Origin: Kingdonia uniflora
Lineage: Eukaryota; Streptophyta; Magnoliopsida; Ranunculales; Circaeasteraceae
Assembly: GCA_014058105.1 (NCBI GenBank)
Contig: JACGCM010001272.1
Location: 2,852,001-2,916,000 of the forward strand
Direction of reading: 5' to 3'
DNA: 64,000 nucleotides
The notes beneath the pieces were generated by a model, which searched no databases, had not been told where the DNA came from, and saw only the letters and a program-made list of their open reading frames with translations. Shown here piece after piece: positions 58,309 to 64,000 of this stretch. Numbering within the stretch: the stretch's first letter is position 1; the number at the start of each line of letters is the position of its first letter. The position numbers were made by a program, and so were the translations under genes.

Positions 58309-58338
58309 TTTTATAGGGTTTTAGTAGTTTTAGGGTTT
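58309..58338 (-). promoter_or_regulatory. fibrillarin promoter: TATA box and two telo-boxes
   Basis: On the minus strand TATAAAA lies at 58309-58315, and AAACCCTA telo-boxes lie at 58314-58321 and 58331-58338. Telo-boxes are typical of plant ribosome-biogenesis gene promoters. Transcription would begin near 58280, about 40 bases before the ATG at 58241. Confidence 0.7.
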
Positions 58339-58427
58339 TAGGAGATCTCCAATCGGGTTGCTAAAAATATATTAGTTCCACTGCTGGAGGCAGATATTAA
58401 GGAATAAAAATAAAATGAAAAATGTGA

Positions 58428-58512
58428 TCCGACTTGCCGGATTCGAACCAGCGACCTAAGGATAACAGCGTACGACTACAGTCCTCCGCTCTACCAACTG
58501 AGCTAAAGTCGG
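58428..58512 (-). tRNA. trnY-GUA: tRNA-Tyr(GTA) with a 12-nt intron
   Basis: The minus strand reads CCGACTTTAGCTCAGTTGGT at its 5' end and GGTTCGAATCC in the T arm. The acceptor stem CCGACTT pairs with AAGTCGG (discriminator A). The anticodon GTA is at 58477-58479, followed after one base by a 12-base intron (58464-58475, TCGTACGCTGTT). All plant nuclear tRNA-Tyr genes known to me are intron-containing. It lies 90 bases beyond the fibrillarin telo-boxes on the same strand. Confidence 0.96.
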
Positions 58513-60492
58513 ATATACCTAGTTTGCCTAATATTTTTATAAAATTTATTCGACAAAACTCTGTTGAGGATTTAATAACAGAGCAAACCGATGATGTGAA
58601 AATTGTTCATGATTTGTATTCAATCATTGTGGTATAGGCTTTGTTAGGAAAATTCATAATTTAATTTGTGTACGTGCACGCATGATATTATCAGATGCAA
58701 GCTGTTTTAAAGGATGATTAAGAAAATAACTAAGCTCTTCAAAAACTTTTAGCATTGCGTTAAGGTTTTGGAATAAAAGTTAGTGAACATTTCACAGTTT
58801 AAGCCTTAACATGTACTATATATATTTAGCATATCGATTTCAAACTTTGAAATCTCTTTTATTAGCCAAGCATGACTAGTAGAGGATTAAGTCACTTGCC
58901 CAAAACCACAACCATATTAGCAAAACCAAACTGACTATCCCATCTGTCCAAACACCAAAGAGACGAGCAAAAATATTATCGAGGCAGACTGATTGTCACA
59001 ACTCCACAATGAATGCTCGTTTTAAAAGTGACTTCACCTCATGGTGGAACCTCAAAACCACTTTTGGTAATGGTCAAGTCTCTTTTGAGGTAGTTTCATA
59101 CTATGTTGCGGGAAACGTGTTTCCCCTCCTCCCAAACGTTTCAAGGGAAACTAGTTTGGGAAACGGGTGTGATTTAGTTTCCCAAATTTAGGAAATGTTG
59201 GGGGAAATGAATATGATTTGCGTTTTGATTCGACTGTGATTCGGTATGAGAAACGTTGATGATTCGGTTTGTGAAACGCGCATGATTCAATTTTCGATTC
59301 GCGTGATTCATTTTTTGAAGCAAATTTTGGTTCGATTTGGGAAACTTTTAAAATTCGTATAAATACTACTTTATAACGAAATCTTTGAAAAAGGAAGCCT
59401 TAAGCATGCTTAACCTTTTATATTCTCTCCCTTATTAACTAAGTTAACAAACATTATTTTTGTATCTTGATATCTCTATTATCAAAAAAACATCACTGAT
59501 CTTTGCTTATTTCGACAGTTCTTACTCGTTTCCTAGTTCAAATTTGTTTACGCTTCAATACCCGTTTTCCTCTTCGTTTCACATTTCGCTTCAATTGTCA
59601 CATCTCTTATGTATGTGTTTCCCGAATCATGTATAAAAAATATTTGATGTTTCCCATTTTCGTTTCTCGTATCGTTTCCCGTACCCACTTAACTTTCAAG
59701 TAGCATAGGTTTCCCACAGGGCTGTCCCTGCCTTTTATAAAACCCTGTGTGGAGAAAAAATGGGTTTTTTTTAGTTTAGAGATTTTTTTAAGTATTAGAC
59801 CTTGTTTTGAAAAGTTGGGTATTTGGTTTTTGGGCCTTGTATAATGGGTTTGGTTTTGTGGTCGAATCTGAACTAGGTTATTTATTTATTTATTTTGTTT
59901 GGGTTAGACAATTTTTTATTTATTCTTTGGGACCTTTTCCTTTTAGGCCTTGTGCCATCGCACATGTCGCACACTCTCATGGCCGGCCCTAGTTTCCCAT
60001 GGTGGGTCTTCAAAACTGTAAAGAAATCTAAAACCATAATAACTGGAATTCTTCTTTCACCGATAGTGAACCGAAGTTACACTAGCCAAGAATCGACAAC
60101 CACAATATGAAGAAGAAGAGAAGTTAAAAGGTGAAACTAAAGGCTTTGATAAGATAAACTAAAGCTTACAAGATATTAGCTAAATGATATTGTTTTATAC
60201 TAATGAAGACTAACATGAGGTGGGGACGATTCCCCTACACTCAAAAATACTACACTCATTCCTCACCATACAACTTTAATATATTTGAGAGGGAAAATGA
60301 CTTGTCTTTTGTGACGTAGCAATTGTTCTCTCTCCTCCCCTCTTATCTCTCGTCACTCCTATTCTCTTTCTTCATGTGATTTAGTCTCTTTCTCTTTCCT
60401 CATTCAAAATAATTTAAAATCATAACAGACTTTCTCTCACTCTCCTTCTCTCTACCTAGTGAAGACCAATGGTAGAAGTAGTAAATTGAAGA

Positions 60493-60523
<31 letters not shown>

Positions 60524-61009
60524 TTCTCTCACTCTTTTTCAAAACGAAGCAAATTGAGGAACGTATTTAGGGGTTTGATCGATAGAGATTGTGTGATTTT
60601 GTGTTGAAGAACGATTTTAGGGTTTTAATCCACGCGATTCTTCGATTACTTTGTCAATAACAACACATCTTTCTCCCTCTTACTCCACTATATCTTTTAA
60701 ATTGTTGATGTCGATTGTGGATTTATTGTAAACTGCGCACTTCTTTGCCACGGTTGTTGTTAGGAGATGAGGTTTCAAAGGGTATGTCTAAAGGTTGTTG
60801 TTGTTGGAATTTTAATTGTAATTATTGGTTTCGGGTTTTACTAAATATCTCATAACTTTAATCATGAGCTTTTTTATATGTAATATTACATCAATGCCGA
60901 ACTCTGTGGTTATGTCTTTTCCATCCCAATTATCCGTTTAATCGAAAATTTAATAAGTCTGGGGAGAAGTTTAGAATTGTAGAATTCAAAAATTGCGGAT
61001 CAATTCGCG
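58513..61009. other. intergenic, repeat-bearing
   Basis: No gene is recognised. From about 59090 to 59720 the sequence is rich in GGGAAAC and GTTTCCC words in opposite orientations, suggesting an old inverted-repeat element without clear ends. A (TA)n run and pyrimidine-rich tracts lie at 60,330-60,530. Confidence 0.4.
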
Positions 61010-61440
61010 AATGTGCCAAAATTGTCGATATACATTGATCGACACTTTTAAATTTCCAAAATTGTCAATTTATGCATTGATCGACAATTTTGTAAATGTA
61101 AAGATTGTCGAACCGTGCATTAATCAGCAAACCTTTTAAGTAAAATTTTATGAATTGTCAAAATTGTCGATTTATGCATCAATCGACAATTTTGTGAAAA
61201 TAATTTTTTCGTGAATAACCAAAATTATCGATTTATGTATCCATCGACAATTTTGTTGAGTGTCAAAATTATCAATTTATGCATTGATCGACAATTTTGT
61301 GAAATGATTTTTCCGTGAATGGCCAAAATTGTTAATTTATGCACTAATCGATAATTTTGTGAAGTACCAAAATTGTCGAATTATGCATTGGTCGACAATT
61401 TGTGCCTTGATCAACGATTTTGTGGAGTGCCAAAACATCA
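61010..61440. repeat. array of imperfect palindromes containing AAAATTGTCGAT
   Basis: About seven units of roughly 55-65 bases each contain AAAATTGTCGATTTATGCA followed by the complementary TCGACAATTTT, so each unit can fold into a hairpin. One further half-unit lies at 61755-61790. The units differ by scattered substitutions. Confidence 0.75.
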
Positions 61441-62159
61441 CTGAAGTTTAATGCACTGGTCGGCAATAAAACATCACTGAAGTTTACCGAAGATTAATCA
61501 TATACAAAGCACAAAATAATAACCCCACTTCTATGATTAAAACCCACATAAACTAAAATACATTACCAATAAAACGGGTTATAAAGAACTTGTTAGCCAT
61601 CACAAAAATTGTATTTACATTCATGTAATTGTTCTTCGAGAGTAACCGTTCTTCAACGAGAGTGATGAATCTGACTAATTATTTTCAGCGATAGTAAAAG
61701 AGTAAGAGGAAGACACAGATGATGAAGGGATTAACAACACTGTTATCTATAAATTGTCGATAAGTGTACCCATCGACAATTTCATTGTTTCTGGCCATAA
61801 AATAAATGTCAAGCATTTAACCCATCGAAAATTGCGCAGGTCCCCACTTATAAACCTGGAGTACTATTTTATATGCACTCCCTACCGTTCTTTGATACAG
61901 TTCAATACACTCCCACAAATAACTGAAATTTCAAAGTCAATTGCACCCCAACTTTATTAATGCGGCAATCTATAGTGGCGTATTCCGCATCTCGAACTTA
62001 TGCTTCATCTTCGAACTACATACGAGCTTTCGACCTCACCAACAAAGCACGTGGCACAAAAAGTATAAAGACAACAACGTCAGGAAGCAGATGCAACACG
62101 AATTTCTCAACCAACACCACTCGTCCATGAGGTTCCTCATGCTATTGGTTGAGAGCCGT
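61441..62159. other. intergenic region
   Basis: No gene is seen. It holds one isolated palindrome unit related to the 61.0-61.4 kb array. Short open frames such as 61941-62192 have no recognisable content. Confidence 0.35.
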
Positions 62160-64000
62160 CTTGTAATAGTTTATTTTGTACCTCAGACTTAAAGCTTCAT
62201 CCTCCTCAGCATACAGGAAATACTACTAAAGACATATTCAATATTCTTTAGTTCAAGTCATCGCTTTCGACTTCTACGTATCCAATTCAATGTGCGCAAG
62301 TGTACAGTCATCAATAAAGCCGTTGTACAGCAATAGAGGTCAGGACGTTACATTATCTAGTCAAAGAATATCTTACATCTACTTTGTAACGTCCACCATT
62401 AAGAACATTAATGGTCGTCAAACGGTCATATGATGAGACCTATAAATAGGACCAGAGAACTACATATTAAGCACGGGCAATTATATACAAAGGAATTCCT
62501 ATTCCATAACTACATAGATTCAGAGTACTCATTATAATAACTAGCATTCTCAATAAGATCTATCTCTTTCTAAAATCCTTAAGAGAGGTCGTGGTTTTTA
62601 TACTATTCAAAGGTTTTCTACGCTAAATTGTTGTGTTAGTTATTATTAAATGTTTCGATTACATCTGGTGTAAAGGCTAAGTCCGGATCCTAGAATTAAG
62701 CTATTACATTTGTCGCCGTCTGTGGGAACTGAAATTCTCAAACCCATTATCTTAGAAACTGCTAATCATCTCCTTTCAGAATGTCGCCTCCAAGTCAGAG
62801 CACCTCAATAGTTCAAGCAGAGGAAAATATCGCGCTAGCAGATCTGTGGGCCACCTTAAATTTTAAAATAGAAAGACGTGCTACTTTAGAGTAACAGCTG
62901 GCGAGTGTACATAATGCACTAAAGGTTCTACAGGGTCAGCAAGTCGCCACCCAGAAGAACAAAGTCGTATAACCTGAAGGCTTGTGAATTTCTGTTCACG
63001 ACAGAATAAGACCTCCTCCGAAAGGGAATCACGTTAGAGGTGCGCTTCGGTTTAATTATCATCAACAAGAAATGGAACCCATCCCAATTCAGGAGGCCCA
63101 CCAGGAAGTAGATGGCGGCCCAACGGAAGTCAGACAGATTAAAACTCCACCTCGAAAAGTTTGAGTCCCAGTAAAAGACCGTCTAAGTGAAGGGAGAGAT
63201 GACCATAATCTTGGAAAAGGATGCATCACACGCCCAGTTACTATAGCTTGACAGTATGTGACTCAGGAACATGTCGACATACGAATCAAAGAACTACTCG
63301 AGGCTCAGACTCCGACGAAAGAAATCCATAACAAATTATAGAAGAGCCCGATCGCACAGGAGCTGCTGGACGGTGAGGTACCCATAGGGTTTCATACCCA
63401 AAGATTCAAAAATACAAAGGAACTGATCCAGTGGAGTACGTCCAAGAGTTCCAGGACGCGTTAGGTCTACATTTCACGTCCAACCATATCCTATACGGGC
63501 TCTTTTCTTCTAGCTTATCAGGTGAACCCTTACGGTGGTTTCACACACTGCCTGAAGGATCCATCATAACTTTCGAACAGCTGTGAGAACTCTTTGTTAA
63601 GAATTACTCGCACAATAGAGACAAGGAAGGTAATCTATACTCCATTTTCAGCCTTAAGCAGATGCCAGGCGAGAAGCTCGAGACGTTCACTAAGAAGTTC
63701 TTAGAGTTAGCCTGAAAAGTAGATCGACTCGACCAGAAGATTATCATTTCGGCTTTTACCAATGCGCTACTTGTTGATGGAAGGGCAAATGAATACCTCG
63801 TCCTCAATAAACCAACAACTCTGGAAGACATGATCGAAAAGGTCAACAATTATATTGACCTATAAAGAATGGTGCCTGACAGACAGAAACCCCAGAAGTC
63901 AACATTAACAACTCGAGATCAGTCAGCCAACCAAGACATTAATCGTACTGCCGATCAGGGAGGAGACATGAAACGGATAAAATCTAACGACGAACAACCT
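62160..64000 (+). mobile_element. Ty3-type LTR element, 5' part, running off the window
   Basis: The end of a 5' LTR (TATTACA, ending at 62708) is followed by a primer site with the Ty3-typical TCGCCGTCTGTGGGAA (62713-62728) and a gag region with stops. A TATAAATA box lies at about 62441-62448 in the LTR. The LTR start is not determined (62160 is a guess from composition). The rest of the element lies to the right of the window. Confidence 0.7.
62781..63865 (+). pseudogene. Ty3 gag (Retrotrans_gag) with stops
   Basis: After ATG at 62781 the frame shows MSPPSQSTSIVQAEENIA and an early stop. The gag core is clear downstream in a different frame: GTDPVEYVQEFQDALGL, SSLSGEPLRWFHTLPEGSI, LKQMPGEKLETFTKKFLELA. 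It has stops near 63583, 63713 and 63864. The segments match the usual Retrotrans_gag domain order. Confidence 0.72.

Noticed and set aside
63604..63849. minus-strand ORF near the right edge
   Set aside because: It is antisense to the Ty3 gag core, which is recognisable on the plus strand.
1..64000. CRISPR arrays, operons, riboswitches and bacterial promoters
   Set aside because: The window is plant nuclear DNA; the only regularly repeated units are transposon or tandem repeats without spacer structure.

Overview
This is a window of a nuclear plant (eudicot) genome. It holds two complete, intron-containing housekeeping genes with plant-specific features, one conserved plant TIR-NB gene, an intron-bearing tRNA-Tyr, and a large amount of nested retroelement and MITE sequence. 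Intergenic DNA is AT-rich, splice sites follow plant consensus, and the genes lie far apart. The species cannot be named from the sequence.

Layout. 0-6 kb: the last exon of an unidentified gene at the left edge, a MITE-like element, and a single-exon coding region on the minus strand for a TIR-NB-TPR (TNP/XTNX-type) protein with a 5' leader intron and overlapping upstream ORFs. 7.3-20.2 kb: a decayed Ty1/copia element on the plus strand, with two similar LTRs and a GATCC target duplication. An internally deleted Ty3 element on the minus strand is inserted in its gag. 20.6-35.6 kb: a complete minus-strand BRAHMA (SWI/SNF ATPase) gene. I could splice it into 14 coding exons and about 2209 codons. 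One intron is GC-AG, and the longest intron is swollen by a short LTR element and two nested MITEs.

37.2-54.0 kb: a decayed minus-strand copia element. It is interrupted by a CACTA transposon (perfect 3-bp target duplication), by a hAT-like MITE, and, inside its right LTR, by a roughly 6.3-kb endogenous pararetrovirus-like copy. That copy is linearised at its tRNA-Met primer site and has no visible integrase. Its coding regions are broken by stops and frame changes.

54.4-58.2 kb: a complete minus-strand fibrillarin gene with seven exons and 308 codons. Its fifth intron carries two related box C/D snoRNA candidates, matching the host-gene arrangement known for Arabidopsis fibrillarin. Its promoter has a TATA box and two telo-boxes, and a tRNA-Tyr(GTA) gene lies just upstream. 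58.5-64 kb: repeat-rich intergenic DNA including an array of imperfect palindromes, then the 5' end of a Ty3-type element running off the right edge.

Functionally the genes do not form a cluster. BRM acts in chromatin remodelling, fibrillarin and its intronic snoRNAs act together in rRNA 2'-O-methylation, and TNP belongs to the TIR/NB signalling family. The strongest items for follow-up are the snoRNA pair, the pararetrovirus-like copy with a repeat-bearing promoter region, and the nested insertions in the BRM intron.
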